Source: Ruminococcus sp. AF46-10NS (GTDB taxonomy: Bacteria; Bacillota; Clostridia; Lachnospirales; Lachnospiraceae). From it: 64,000 bases of DNA. A program made the translations under genes and the position numbers. The stretch is taken from contig NZ_QRNF01000019.1 of the NCBI RefSeq assembly GCF_003474435.1, positions 4,983-68,982 of the forward strand, written 5' to 3'. This document shows, piece after piece, positions 35,749-46,152 of the stretch. Every line of letters starts with the position of its first letter. Position 1 is the first letter of the stretch. The notes beneath the pieces were generated by a model that had not been told where the DNA came from, searched no databases, and saw only the letters and a list, made by a program, of their open reading frames with translations.

Positions 35749-37472
35749 ATGAATCCTTATTTCCAGGTGATCATATGGGCAGCAGGCATTGTTCTGCTGT
35801 TTGTCGTTTTAATGGCATGGAATAACCATAAATGGAAAAAAATACAGCGGAACCGTATTCGCAGGATATTTGGCAAGGTTCCTGAACGGGAATATTCTCC
35901 GGATGATCTGGAACGGATTTCTCACTATTTCCGCAGAAAAGAAAGTGCCGGTTTTTGTATTGATGATATTACATGGAACGATCTGGATATGGACCGTGTT
36001 TTCATGCAGATGAATCAGACAGTTTCTTCGCCAGGTGAAGATGTTCTTTATGATATGCTCCGAAGACCTGCTTTTGATAAAAAAATACTGGAAGAACGGG
36101 AAAAAGAGATAAGATTTTTCGATACTCATGAGCAGGAACGCACAGAACTCCAGCTGATGTTAGCTTCTGTCGGAAAAACCAGGATCGGTTCCCTGTCAGA
36201 TACAGTTCTGGCATTAAAAGATGCTCCGGTTATTGATCTTAAAATCCATATTGTCATGCTTGCAGCACTTCTTTCAAGTCTTTTTATTCTGCTTCCGATG
36301 TATCCGATGGCAGGTTTTCTTGTATTTATCTGTCTGATGATCGCAAATATTGTCATTTATTATGCAAGTATCGGTCAGAAGGTTATTGAAGCCTATCTGG
36401 ACTGTTTTAATCATCTTCTGAAAATGCTGGGAGCAGCAGACGAGATGCAGACTGTGGACTGGCCGGAAGTCAAAAAACAGATGGATGCTATCAGAGAAGG
36501 GAAAAAAGAATTCAGCCGTTTTCGGAAAAAAGCTGTTATGCTTACCAGTAAAAATGCAGACTCCGGAGATCCGTTTCAGATTTTTATGAGTTATGTGCGG
36601 ATGGTTTTTCATGTTGATATTTTAATGTATAATTCCGTGCTGAAAGAAGTTCAGGATAAAACAGGACAGATCATGAACCTGATCGACAATATCGGAGAGC
36701 TGGACGCACTGATCTCCATTGCTTCTTTCCGTCGGATACTGCCTGAGTGGTGTAACCCGGAGTTTATACTCTGGAAAGAAGAGGATCATCGACCAGTACG
36801 CCTGGAAACAGAAGCTCTCTATCATCCGCTGATCTCTCATCCGGTGGCAAACAGCATTACAGCAGAGGGAGGAACGCTGATCACTGGTTCCAATGCCTCC
36901 GGCAAGTCCACTTTTCTTAAAAATGTGGCTATCAATGGCATTCTGGCACAGACGATCCACACCTGTACAGCATCATCCTGCCATATGCCATTTCTCAAGG
37001 TCATGACTTCCATGGCACTAAGAGATGATATCAGCAGTGGTGAGAGTTATTTTATCGTAGAGATCCGCTCCCTGAAACGGATTCTGGATGAAAGCCGTAA
37101 AAAAGAGCCTCTTCTCTGTGTGATTGATGAAGTGTTAAGAGGAACGAATACAATTGAACGTATTGCAGCTTCTTCTCAGATTCTTAATGCACTTCGCGGA
37201 AACTGGATGCTGCCTTTTGCGGCGACCCATGATATTGAGCTTTCCTATATTCTGGATGGTATTTATAGAAATTATCATTCAAAGAAGAAGTCAAAGACAG
37301 GGAGATAGTGTTTAATTATCTGCTTCAGCAGGGAAGGGCCACAACAAGAAATGCAATTCGTCTTCTGGATATGCTGGGATATGATCCGGAACTTGTGCGG
37401 GATGCCGGAAACGCAGCAGCAGAATTTGAGCATATAGGTGTCTGGAAAAAAATTCTTGCACAGAAGAGATAG
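35749..37472 (+). pseudogene. Membrane-anchored MutS-like ATPase, one-base frameshift near the C-terminus
   Basis: About 574 codons. The N-terminus has a membrane segment (VIIWAAGIVLLFVVLMAW), and a second pair of hydrophobic stretches lies near residues 165-210 (IVMLAALLSSLFILLPMY, LVFICLMIANIVIYYA). The C-terminal half is a MutS domain V ATPase: Walker A TGSNASGKSTFLKN near residue 380, Walker B LLCVIDEVLRGTNT, and PFAATHDIELSY. There is no mismatch-recognition domain. The frame breaks at 37279 (CATTC for CATTTC). Restored, the C-terminus continues with FKEEVKDREIVFNYLLQQGRAT to AQKR at 37472. The role is not mismatch repair and is unknown. Confidence 0.82.
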
Positions 37473-37586
37473 GACAGGTATAATCGGATAGAAATCAATA
37501 CTGTAAATTAATAAAAATAGAATATATATTAAAGTGGAATGAAAATGTCTGCTTTATATTCAATTTAGATTCAAGGAGTAGATTAT

Positions 37587-38063
37587 ATGCAGGTGAAAAT
37601 CTATACAGACGGTGCAGCTCGCGGAAATCCTGACGGACCGGGCGGTTACGGAGCTGTTCTTCAGTATATTGACACGAAGGGACAGCTTCACGAAAGAGAG
37701 TTGTCCAGAGGATATCAGAAAACTACGAACAATCGAATGGAACTGATGGCAGCCATTGTGGCACTGGAAGCTCTTACACGTCCCTGCCAGGTGGATCTCT
37801 ATTCTGATTCCAAATATCTGGTAGATGCTTTTAACCAGCACTGGATCGATTGCTGGCTCAGGAAGAACTGGAAACGCGGAAAGAATGAAGATGTGAAGAA
37901 TGTAGACCTCTGGAAACGTCTTTTAAAGGCCAAAGAACAGCATCAGGTAAACTTCCACTGGGTTAAAGGACATGCAGATAATCCGTTAAATGAACGGTGC
38001 GATCAACTTGCAACATCGGCAGCAGACGGCAATGAACTATACGTAGATGAAGGTCTGAAATAA
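37587..38063 (+). CDS. rnhA: Ribonuclease HI
   Basis: 158 residues. RNase HI cuts the RNA strand of RNA-DNA hybrids. All four catalytic residues can be seen: IYTDGAARGNP (first Asp), NNRMELMAAI (Glu), YSDSKYLVDAF (second Asp) and VKGHADNPLNERCDQLA (His and last Asp). The basic substrate loop is WLRKNWKRGKNEDVKN. Single gene with its own start signals. Confidence 0.96.
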   Translation: MQVKIYTDGAARGNPDGPGGYGAVLQYIDTKGQLHERELSRGYQKTTNNRMELMAAIVALEALTRPCQVDLYSDSKYLVDAFNQHWIDCWLRKNWKRGKNEDVKNVDLWKRLLKAKEQHQVNFHWVKGHADNPLNERCDQLATSAADGNELYVDEGLK

Positions 38064-38142
38064 TAATTTTAAATGGCCGTTTTCTGTAAAATAAGCAACT
38101 ATATTCTGCTACTTTAAGTTGTCAAAGCGATATTAAAATTTC

Positions 38143-38171
38143 TTGACAAACAAAAAAGCAGTTTGTATACT
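38143..38171 (+). promoter_or_regulatory. Promoter of the tyrS T-box leader
   Basis: TTGACA (38143-38148), 17-base spacer, TATACT (38166-38171). Confidence 0.85.
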
Positions 38172-38184
38172 TCATATAGTATAG

Positions 38185-38515
38185 TAAAAGGCGAGGAAGG
38201 GAAGAAGTAACCTAGGGAAAACCCCACAGAGAGCAGCCGGCAGGTGAGAGGCGCAGGGTGGAACTTTCGTGAATACATCCCGGAGCTGCGCACCGAATCA
38301 GGATTTAATACTGTGAAATATAGATTTTACAGATAGGCTGCGACGGATAGCACCCGTTATTGTGCTGAAGTGATTTTATATCTTGTTATATATTGACATA
38401 AAGGATATAAATTCACTTTATGAGGCAGGAAATGCGAGTTTTCTGTAAATTTAGGTGGTAACGCGGGACCCGGTTCTCGTCCTAAACGGACAGGAACCGG
38501 GCATTTTTATTTTTT
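38185..38515 (+). promoter_or_regulatory. T-box riboswitch leader with Tyr specifier
   Basis: Stem I contains the specifier loop GTGAATACATCCC in which TAC (38274-38276) matches the tyrosine codon. The T-box sequence GGTGGTAACGCGGGACC lies at 38454-38470, and the terminator stem CCCGGTTC / GAACCGGG with a T-run lies at 38469-38508. Uncharged tRNA-Tyr pairs with the specifier and T-box bulge and opens the terminator, so tyrS rises when tyrosine is short. Confidence 0.93.
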
Positions 38516-38590
38516 ACGCTAATACTGTAAATTATAAACTTTATGTAACAAAAAAGCGTAAACATAAAAGCTATACAGGAGGAAAGAACA

Positions 38591-39815
38591 ATGACAGTTT
38601 GGGAAGAACTGAAAGCACGTGGCTGATCGCACAGGTTACAGACGAAGATGAGATTAAAGAGATGGTAAATAACGGGAAAGCCACATTCTATATCGGCTTT
38701 GACCCTACAGCAGACAGCCTTCACGTAGGTCACTTCATGGCTCTTTGCCTGATGAAGAGACTGCAGATGGCAGGCAACCGTCCGATCGCCCTTCTTGGCG
38801 GCGGAACAGGAATGATCGGTGATCCGTCCGGAAGAACCGATATGCGTCAGATGCTGACAAAAGAGACCATCCAGCACAATATTGACTGCTTTAAACAGCA
38901 GATGAGTCGTTTCATCGATTTCTCCGATGAAAAGCTCTTATGGTAAACAATGCTGACTGGCTTATGAATCTTAATTATGTAGAGCTTCTCCGTGAGGTAG
39001 GTGCTCACTTTTCCGTAAACCGTATGCTGACAGCAGAGTGTTACAAACAGCGTATGGAGCGAGGCTTAAGCTTCCTGGAATTCAACTACATGATCATGCA
39101 GAGCTACGATTTCTACATGCTGTACCAGAAATACGGCTGCAACATGCAGTTCGGCGGTGATGACCAGTGGAGCAATATGCTTGGCGGAACAGAGCTGATC
39201 CGCCGTAAGCTTGGCAAAGATGCTTATGCTATGACTATCACACTGCTTCTCAACTCTGAGGGCAAGAAGATGGGCAAGACACAGTCCGGCGCTGTATGGC
39301 TTGATCCGAACAAGACATCTCCGTTTGATTTCTACCAGTACTGGAGAAATGTAGACGATGCAGACGTTATTAAATGTATGCGTCTTCTTACATTCCTTCC
39401 GCTTGAAGAGATCGATGAGATGGCCAAATGGGAAGGAAGCGAGCTGAACAAAGCAAAAGAGATCCTTGCATACCAGCTGACAGAGCTTGTACACGGTGAG
39501 GAAGAGGCCAAGAAAGCACAGGAAGGTGCACGCGCACTGTTTTCAGGTGCGGATACTTCTCATATGCCGACAACCGAGCTTGCAGAGGAAGATTTTGATG
39601 AGGAAGGAAAAATCGACCTGATCACACTTCTTGTAAAAGCAGAGCTGGTACCAAGTCGTTCCGAGGGTCGTCGTGCGATCCAGCAGGGTGGTGTATCTAT
39701 TGACGGTGAGAAGATCACAGATATCTATCACACTGTTGAAAAAGATGCTTTTGCAGGAGAAGGAATCGTTCTCAAGCGAGGCAAAAAGAAATTCAAAAAA
39801 ATCTGTGTAAAATAA
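38591..39815 (+). pseudogene. tyrS: Tyrosyl-tRNA synthetase, broken by two single-base deletions
   Basis: Start ATG 38591 ([17 protein letters not shown] upstream). One C is missing at 38622-38623 (GGCTG for GGCCTG), then [18 protein letters not shown] follows. One A is missing at 38928-38931, after which [21 protein letters not shown] resumes. The synthetase core is intact otherwise: [17 protein letters not shown] with the HIGH-like [13 protein letters not shown] and the KMSKS-like [10 protein letters not shown], and an S4 RNA-binding domain at the C-terminus. The T-box leader with a Tyr specifier confirms identity. Loss of function of an essential gene would be lethal unless a second copy exists, so sequence error is far more likely. 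Confidence 0.93.
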
Positions 39816-39900
39816 TTTCCCGTATATGCAGCATTTCCGAATGCAGATTTCAAGATCCGGGAATGCAGCAAAAAGGGGTTGACACAAGGAGGATAACAAC

Positions 39901-42542
39901 ATGAAAAAGTACGGAGTGAACGAACTTCGTAAGATGTTTCTTGATTTTATGGAAAGCAAGGGACATCTTGTAATGAAAAGCTTTTCCCTGGTTCCGCAGG
40001 GAGATAAGAGTCTTCTGCTGATCAATGCAGGTATGGCTCCGCTGAAACCATATTTCACAGGTGCTGAGAAACCGCCAAGAACAAGAGTGACAACCTGTCA
40101 GAAATGTATCCGTACAGGAGATATCGAGAACGTAGGTAAAACTGCACGCCATGGTACATTCTTTGAAATGCTCGGTAACTTCTCTTTTGGTGATTACTTC
40201 AAAAAAGAAGCAATTCACTGGTCCTGGGAGTTTCTTACAGAGGTTGTAGGACTTGATGCAAACCGTCTCTATCCATCCATTTATCTGGATGATAATGAAG
40301 CCTTCGATATCTGGAACAAAGAGGTCGGAATTCCGGCCGAACGTATTTTCCGTTTCGGAAAAGAAGACAACTTCTGGGAGCATGGTGCAGGTCCGTGTGG
40401 TCCATGTTCTGAGATTTACTATGACCGTGGGGAAAAATATGGCTGCGGTAAACCAGGATGTACAGTAGGTTGTGACTGCGACCGCTACATGGAAGTATGG
40501 AACAACGTTTTCACACAGTTTGAGAATGATGGAAATGGAAACTATACAACACTGAAGCAGAAGAACATTGATACAGGTATGGGACTTGAGCGACTTGCTG
40601 TAGTTGTTCAGGATGTAGATTCTATTTTTGATGTAGATACGATCTGTGCACTTCGTAATCTTGTTTGCGAGATCGCACATAAAGAATATGAGAAAAACTA
40701 TGCAGACGATGTTTCTATTCGTCTGATCACAGACCATATCCGTTCTGCAACATTTATGATCTCCGATGGAATCATGCCAACCAACGAGGTCGCGGCTATG
40801 TTCTCCGCCGTCTGATCCGCCGTGCAGCACGTCACGGACGTCTTCTCGGCATTGAGGGAACATTCCTTGCAAAATTAAGTGCACAGGTGATCGAGAGCTC
40901 CAAAGCCGGTTATCCGGAACTTGAGGAAAAGAAGGAGTTTATCTTCCGTGTTCTCACAAACGAGGAGAATCAGTTCAATAAGACCATCGACCAGGGACTT
41001 CGTATCCTTTCTGATATGGAAGAGGATATGAAGAAAGCCGGTGAGAAAACTCTTTCCGGAGACAACGCATTCAAGCTTTATGATACTTACGGATTCCCTC
41101 TTGACCTTACAAAAGAGATCCTTGAGGAAAAAGGTTACGGTATTGATGAGGAAGGCTTCCAGAAAGCAATGGAAGAGCAGAGAGTCAAAGCACGTACTGC
41201 CCGTGAAGTAACTAACTATATGGGCGCAGATGCAACTGTATATGATGATATTGATGTCAATGTAACTACAGAGTTCGTTGGCTATGATCATCTTACTTTT
41301 GATTCCAAAGTAACTGTCCTTACCACAGAGACAGAGATTGCAGATTCTCTCACAGAAGGACAGAAAGGTACTGTATTTGTTGAGCAGACTCCGTTCTATG
41401 CAACTATGGGTGGACAGGAAGGCGATACCGGTGTGATCGAGACTGCAAACGGTAAATTTGTTGTTGAGGATACCATCAAACTCCGCGGCGGCAAGTTTGG
41501 CCATGTAGGACATATGGAGTCCGGTATGATCTCCGCAGGCGAGACAGTATCGCTGAAAGTAAATGAAGATGCAAGAAAAGATACAGAGAAAAACCACAGC
41601 GCAACACATCTTCTTCAGAAAGCACTGAAAACTGTTCTTGGTTCCCATGTAGAGCAGAAGGGTTCTCTTGTAACACCGGAGAGACTTCGGTTTGATTTTG
41701 CTCATTTCCAGGCTATGACAGCTGAGGAGATCCAGGCAGCAGAGGAGCTTGTAAACAAAGAGATCCAGGCAGGTCTTGATGTCCATACAGATGTCATGGA
41801 TGTGGAAGAAGCAAAGAAATCCGGAGCAATGGCTCTTTTCGGTGAGAAATATGACCAGAAAGTACGTGTAGTATCCATGGGTGACTTCTCCAAAGAGCTC
41901 TGTGGCGGTACACATGTAAAGAATACAAGCTCCATCATGCTCTTTAAGATCGTTTCCGAGTCCGGTATTGCAGCAGGAGTCCGCCGTATTGAGGCACTGA
42001 CAGGCAAAGCTGTTATCGACTACTACAGAAAACAGGAAGAGCTTCTTCATGAGGCAGCAAAAGCATTAAAGGCTAATACATCTGAGGTAGTAGAGAAAAT
42101 CGGCCATCTTCAATCTGAGGTAAAAGCACTTCAGAGCGAGAACGAGTCCCTCAAGAGCAAAGCAGCTCAGAGTGCACTTGGTGATGTTATGGATAAAGTC
42201 ATTGAAGTAAACGGCGTAAAACTCCTTGCAGCCAAAGTTGATGGCGTTGATATGAACGGCCTGAGAGATCTTGGTGACAAGCTGAAAGAGCAGCTTGGCG
42301 AAGGTGTTGTCCTTCTTGCAGCAGTAAACGGCGGTAAGGTAAATCTCCTTGCAATGGCAACAGATGCAGCTCAGAAAGCGGGAGCTCATGCAGGAAATCT
42401 CATCAAGGCAGTAGCAGCTATCGTTGGCGGTGGCGGCGGTGGACGTCCGAACATGGCACAGGCCGGCGGAAAGAATCCGGAGAAAGCTCAGGAAGCTATG
42501 GATGCAGCAGCAGGAATCCTTGAGAAACAGCTTACAAAATAA
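39901..42542 (+). pseudogene. alaS: Alanyl-tRNA synthetase, one single-base deletion
   Basis: About 880 codons. The first frame ([13 protein letters not shown] ... GIMPTNE) covers the class II core with motif 2 ([23 protein letters not shown]) and motif 3 region ([14 protein letters not shown]). One G is missing at 40788-40789 (GAGGTCGC for GAGGGTCGC), and [17 protein letters not shown] follows in the next frame. The second frame has the editing domain (KNHSATHLLQKALK, CGGTHVKNT) and C-Ala domain with GGGGGGRPNMAQAGG. alaS is essential and normally single-copy, so this shift is best read as a sequencing error. The gene follows tyrS after 85 bases and has no T-box of its own. Confidence 0.93.
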
Positions 42543-42600
42543 GTATAATATTCGAGATTTACATTTTTGACAAATTTTTCATAAAAATCGCGAAAAGCTG

Positions 42601-42630
42601 TTGACGAAACCTTGTGTTATGATATATAAT
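42601..42630 (+). promoter_or_regulatory. Promoter of rpsU
   Basis: TTGACG (42601-42606), 18-base spacer, TATAAT (42625-42630). Confidence 0.7.
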
Positions 42631-42708
42631 AACAGTCGTGCAAGAAAAATACCCAGACAGTTGTATTTTAGCACAATCTACAACTGGAGGGAGGTTAGGT
42701 GTGAGTCT

Positions 42709-42884
42709 ATGTCAAACGTTATCGTAAAAGAGAACGAGACTTTAGATAGCGCTCTTCGCAGATCAAGAGAAGCTGTGCTAAGGCGGGAATCCAGCAGGAA
42801 ATCCGTAAAAGAGAGCATTACGAGAAGCCAAGCGTTCGTCGTAAGAAAAAATCTGAAGCCGCAAGAAAACGTAAATATAATTAA
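42709..42884 (+). pseudogene. rpsU: 30S ribosomal protein bS21, one-base deletion
   Basis: Start ATG 42709, reading [18 protein letters not shown]. One T is missing at 42763 (AGATCAAG for AGATTCAAG). Restoring it gives [20 protein letters not shown] and a basic [19 protein letters not shown] tail to the TAA at 42884, the standard 58-residue bS21 of Lachnospiraceae. bS21 helps initiation on the 30S subunit. The broken frame instead runs to 42927. A strong GGAGGGAGG lies upstream and a terminator immediately downstream. Confidence 0.92.
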
Positions 42885-42893
42885 TTGTGCGCA

Positions 42894-42925
42894 AAAAATC
42901 CCTGGCTATGTAGTCAGGGATTTTT
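42894..42925 (+). terminator. Terminator of rpsU
   Basis: AAAAATCCCTG pairs perfectly with CAGGGATTTTT across a 10-base loop. Confidence 0.9.
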
Positions 42926-42967
42926 AATTAAAGAGCCGAAAGAACGTTCGACAAAAGGGAAAAAAGT

Positions 42968-44542
42968 ATGAACTTAATTATTAAACTGATTATCAGACCA
43001 TTGCGATCGCTCCTGAAGTTATTATTTAATCGAATTTTTTATGTAGCACTTGCTCTTATTGTACAGCTGGCATGGTTGCTGATCGCTCTTTTCCGACTTA
43101 TGGAATACTCCAGATGGGTGACCATCGGAATGCAGGCGGTTGGAGTTCTGCTTGTTTTTTGGATCGTAAATAAGAAAATCAATCCGTCCTATAAGCTTGC
43201 ATGGACGATGCTGATACTAATTTTCCCGGTATTTGGCGGAACATTGTATCTTTTGTTTGGCAAGTCGAGGATCGGAGCTGTAATGGAGCAACACTATCAG
43301 AAACTGATCGATGAAACATCAGAATATCTTGATGAATCAGAATGTACCAGAAAACATCTGATGGAAGATGATCAGTCCATGGCCATACAGTCAGAATATA
43401 TATGGAAGTATTCCAGATATCCTGTTCATGAAAATACTTCTGCAGAATATTTTCAGGTAGGAGATGATATGTTCCCGGTTCTTGTACATGAACTTGAACA
43501 GGCGAAACATTTCATATTTATTGAATATTTTATAATTAATGATGGTGTGATGTGGCAGACGATTCTGAATATCCTTGAGAAAAAGGCGAAGGAAGGCGTG
43601 GATGTCCGACTGATTTATGATGGATTTGGCTGTCTTACCACATTGCCATATAAATATTATGAAGAGATGCGTAAACGGGGAATTAAATGCCAGGTATTTA
43701 ATCCTTTCCGCCCGATCCTTAATATTATTCAGAATAACCGTGACCACCGTAAGATCTGCGTGATCGACGGATGGACCGGTTTTACCGGTGGTATCAATTT
43801 GGCAGATGAATATATTAATCAGCGGAAGCGTTTTGGGCACTGGAAGGATACTGCTGTAATGCTGAAGGGAGAGGGTGTCTGGAATATGACTGCCATGTTC
43901 CTGTATATGTGGGGAATTGTAACCAATACAGATACTTCCTCAGATTTCGCTAATTATGTGCCTCACAGATGGCATCCGGATGATTTTGAGGGAAGCGGCT
44001 ATGTGCAGCCTTTCTGTGATTCACCCCTGGATGATGAGGTCGTAGGTGAGAATGTTTATCTGAATATTATTAATCGTGCCAAGAACTATGTATATATCTG
44101 TACGCCATACCTGATCATTGATAATGAGATGATGACCGCCCTTTGCCTGGCGGCCAAAAGTGGTGTGGATGTCCGGATCATGACACCTGGAATCCCGGAT
44201 AAAAAAATGGTCTTTCTTCTGACCCAGTCTTATTATAAGCAGCTTCTGGAAGCAGGGGTAAAAATCTATGAATATCAGCCTGGATTTCTTCATGCAAAAT
44301 CTTTTGTCTGCGATGACAAAGTAGGCGTTGTGGGAACCATTAATCTGGATTATCGTAGTCTTTATCTGCATTTTGAAGATGGTGTCTGGATGTATAAGAA
44401 CGATGTGGTGCTGGATATCCGTAATGATTTCCTGGAAACGCTGGAGTATTGCAACAGCATTGATCTGGAATTCTGTGCAAAAAGAAATATCGCAGTACGG
44501 GCTATGCAGAATGTGCTGAGGGTTTTTGCACCATTGCTGTAA
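42968..44542 (+). CDS. cls: Cardiolipin synthase
   Basis: 524 residues. Two N-terminal membrane segments (FYVALALIVQLAWLLIALF and YKLAWTMLILIFPVFGGTLYLLFG) precede two phospholipase D domains. Both HKD motifs are intact: NRDHRKICVIDGWTGFTGG and FLHAKSFVCDDKVGVVGT, each followed by the usual GG or N. The enzyme joins two phosphatidylglycerol molecules to cardiolipin and glycerol at the membrane. The gene stands alone between the rpsU terminator and the miaB promoter. Confidence 0.94.
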   Translation: MNLIIKLIIRPLRSLLKLLFNRIFYVALALIVQLAWLLIALFRLMEYSRWVTIGMQAVGVLLVFWIVNKKINPSYKLAWTMLILIFPVFGGTLYLLFGKSRIGAVMEQHYQKLIDETSEYLDESECTRKHLMEDDQSMAIQSEYIWKYSRYPVHENTSAEYFQVGDDMFPVLVHELEQAKHFIFIEYFIINDGVMWQTILNILEKKAKEGVDVRLIYDGFGCLTTLPYKYYEEMRKRGIKCQVFNPFRPILNIIQNNRDHRKICVIDGWTGFTGGINLADEYINQRKRFGHWKDTAVMLKGEGVWNMTAMFLYMWGIVTNTDTSSDFANYVPHRWHPDDFEGSGYVQPFCDSPLDDEVVGENVYLNIINRAKNYVYICTPYLIIDNEMMTALCLAAKSGVDVRIMTPGIPDKKMVFLLTQSYYKQLLEAGVKIYEYQPGFLHAKSFVCDDKVGVVGTINLDYRSLYLHFEDGVWMYKNDVVLDIRNDFLETLEYCNSIDLEFCAKRNIAVRAMQNVLRVFAPLL

Positions 44543-44549
44543 AAACTCT

Positions 44550-44578
44550 TTGACAGACAAGTATAAATTCTGTATGAT
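44550..44578 (+). promoter_or_regulatory. Promoter of miaB
   Basis: TTGACA (44550-44555), 17-base spacer, TATGAT (44573-44578). Confidence 0.75.
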
Positions 44579-44615
44579 ATATCAGGCGGGAGTTTATAAA
44601 ACTCCCGTCTGATAT
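44579..44615 (+). other. Long perfect hairpin at the miaB transcript start
   Basis: Arms of 17 bases (44579-44595 with 44599-44615, one G-T pair) and a three-base loop begin right after the -10 box. There is no T-run on either strand, so a simple terminator is unlikely. It may be an operator, a transcript-stabilising 5' structure or the cls terminator without a U-tail. Confidence 0.5.
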
Positions 44616-44672
44616 TGTCTAACGAAGAATACCGCATAAGAATACATAAATAATTTTATTGGAGGAATCAAT

Positions 44673-46070
44673 TTGAGCCAGAATAAAGAAACGGAGCTTC
44701 AGCTTCAGTACATTGAGAAATGTAAGGAACTTCTTGCTAAAAACAGCACACGCCGCCCGACGTTCCATATCCAGAATGAGGGATGTCAGATGAACTCCAT
44801 CCAGACGGAGTCCATTGCAGCTATTATGGAGAAAATGGGCTATGAGATGGTAGATACGGAAGATGCCGATGCCGTAGTGTTTAACACCTGTACAGTCCGT
44901 GAGAATGCCAACCAGAAGATCTATGGACATCTGGGTCATTTAAAGAGCATTAAGCGCAGTCATCCGGATATGAAGATCGTACTTTTTGGCTGTATGATGC
45001 AGGAACATCATGTAGTGGAGAAGATCAGCAAGGACTATAAATATGTAAATCTTGTATTCGGAACCCACAACATCCATAAATTCCCTGAACTTTTTTACAG
45101 GGCACTGCAGACAGATGAGCAGATCATTGATATCTGGAAGGAATCCGATGAAATCGTAGAGGGTATGCCCACATCCCGCAAATATCCGTTCAAAACAGGC
45201 GTCAGCGTAATGTTTGGGTGCAATAACTTCTGCAGCTACTGTATCGTGCCTTATGTACGCGGCCGTGAGAAGAGCCGTGAGCCGCAGGCGATCATCCGTG
45301 AGATCGAAGAACTGGTAGCAGATGGAGTTACAGAGATTATGCTTCTTGGACAGAACGTCAATTCCTATGGAAAAACACTGGAAACACCGGTGACATTTTC
45401 ACAGCTTCTTAAAGAAGTGGAGAAGATCGAGGGACTGAAGCGCATCCGTTTCATGACTTCACATCCGAAAGATCTTTCCGATGAGCTGATCCAGACCATG
45501 GCTGAGAGCAAAAAGATTTGTCATCACCTTCACCTTCCGCTGCAGTCCGGAAGCAGCAGAGTTTTAAAAGAAATGAACCGCCGCTATGATAAAGAGAAAT
45601 ATCTCCAGCTGGTAGATAAGATCCGTAAAGCGATTCCGGATATCTCTCTGACAACCGACATCATGGTTGGATTCCCGGGAGAAACAGAAGAGGACTTCCT
45701 GGAGACTCTGGACGTAGTAAGAAAGGCCAACTACGATACAGCCTTTACATTTATCTATTCCAAACGAAGCGGTACTCCTGCGGCAGGAATGGAGAATCAG
45801 GTACCGGAAGACGTTGTAAAGGATCGTTTCAGCCGTCTTCTTGCCCTTGTACAGGAGAAAGGCCGTGAGAATTCTTCGCGTTTCCAGGGAACTGTTCAGG
45901 AGATCCTGGTAGAAGATGAAAACCGTGAGAAAGGTACACTTACAGGACGTACCCAGCACAACCTGCTTGTACATTTCCCGGGAGATAAAGAGCTTATCGG
46001 TAAATATGTTAATGTAAGTCTGGATACCTGCAAAGGATTTTATTACTTCGGCCATATGGTAGAGGAATAA
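44673..46070 (+). CDS. miaB: tRNA 2-methylthio-N6-isopentenyladenosine methylthiotransferase MiaB
   Basis: 465 residues from TTG 44673, GGAGG 8 bases upstream. MiaB adds the methylthio group to i6A37 of tRNAs using two Fe-S clusters and SAM. Domains in order: UPF0004 with cluster-binding Cys (NEGCQMNS, NTCTVRENA, FGCMMQ), radical SAM with GCNNFCSYCIVPYVRG, and a C-terminal TRAM domain (VQEILVEDE ... GKYVNVSLDTC). Length and order fit MiaB rather than MtaB or RimO. Confidence 0.95.
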   Translation: MSQNKETELQLQYIEKCKELLAKNSTRRPTFHIQNEGCQMNSIQTESIAAIMEKMGYEMVDTEDADAVVFNTCTVRENANQKIYGHLGHLKSIKRSHPDMKIVLFGCMMQEHHVVEKISKDYKYVNLVFGTHNIHKFPELFYRALQTDEQIIDIWKESDEIVEGMPTSRKYPFKTGVSVMFGCNNFCSYCIVPYVRGREKSREPQAIIREIEELVADGVTEIMLLGQNVNSYGKTLETPVTFSQLLKEVEKIEGLKRIRFMTSHPKDLSDELIQTMAESKKICHHLHLPLQSGSSRVLKEMNRRYDKEKYLQLVDKIRKAIPDISLTTDIMVGFPGETEEDFLETLDVVRKANYDTAFTFIYSKRSGTPAAGMENQVPEDVVKDRFSRLLALVQEKGRENSSRFQGTVQEILVEDENREKGTLTGRTQHNLLVHFPGDKELIGKYVNVSLDTCKGFYYFGHMVEE

Positions 46071-46089
46071 GAACAGAAAATAAAAAAAG

Positions 46090-46127
46090 AGGAGACTGAC
46101 CATATACGGATCAGTCTCCTTTTTTTA
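46090..46127. terminator. Bidirectional terminator between miaB and the UroD-family gene
   Basis: AGGAGACTGA pairs with TCAGTCTCCT, flanked by seven A on the left and seven T on the right. Confidence 0.9.
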
Positions 46128-46152
46128 TTTGTCTTTTTTATTTGACGTCTGG

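Noticed and set aside
38591..38946. Programmed frameshifting in tyrS
   Set aside because: No slippery heptamer with a following pseudoknot is present, two shifts occur in one gene, and the same kind of shift is found in many unrelated genes.
39820..39895. Terminator between tyrS and alaS
   Set aside because: GCATTTCCG and CGGGAATGC can pair, but the stem is followed by AGCAAAAAGG on the plus strand, with no T-run.
39850..42050. Two minus-strand open frames of 344 and 391 codons
   Set aside because: Both are antisense shadows of alaS, with no start signals and no recognisable domain.
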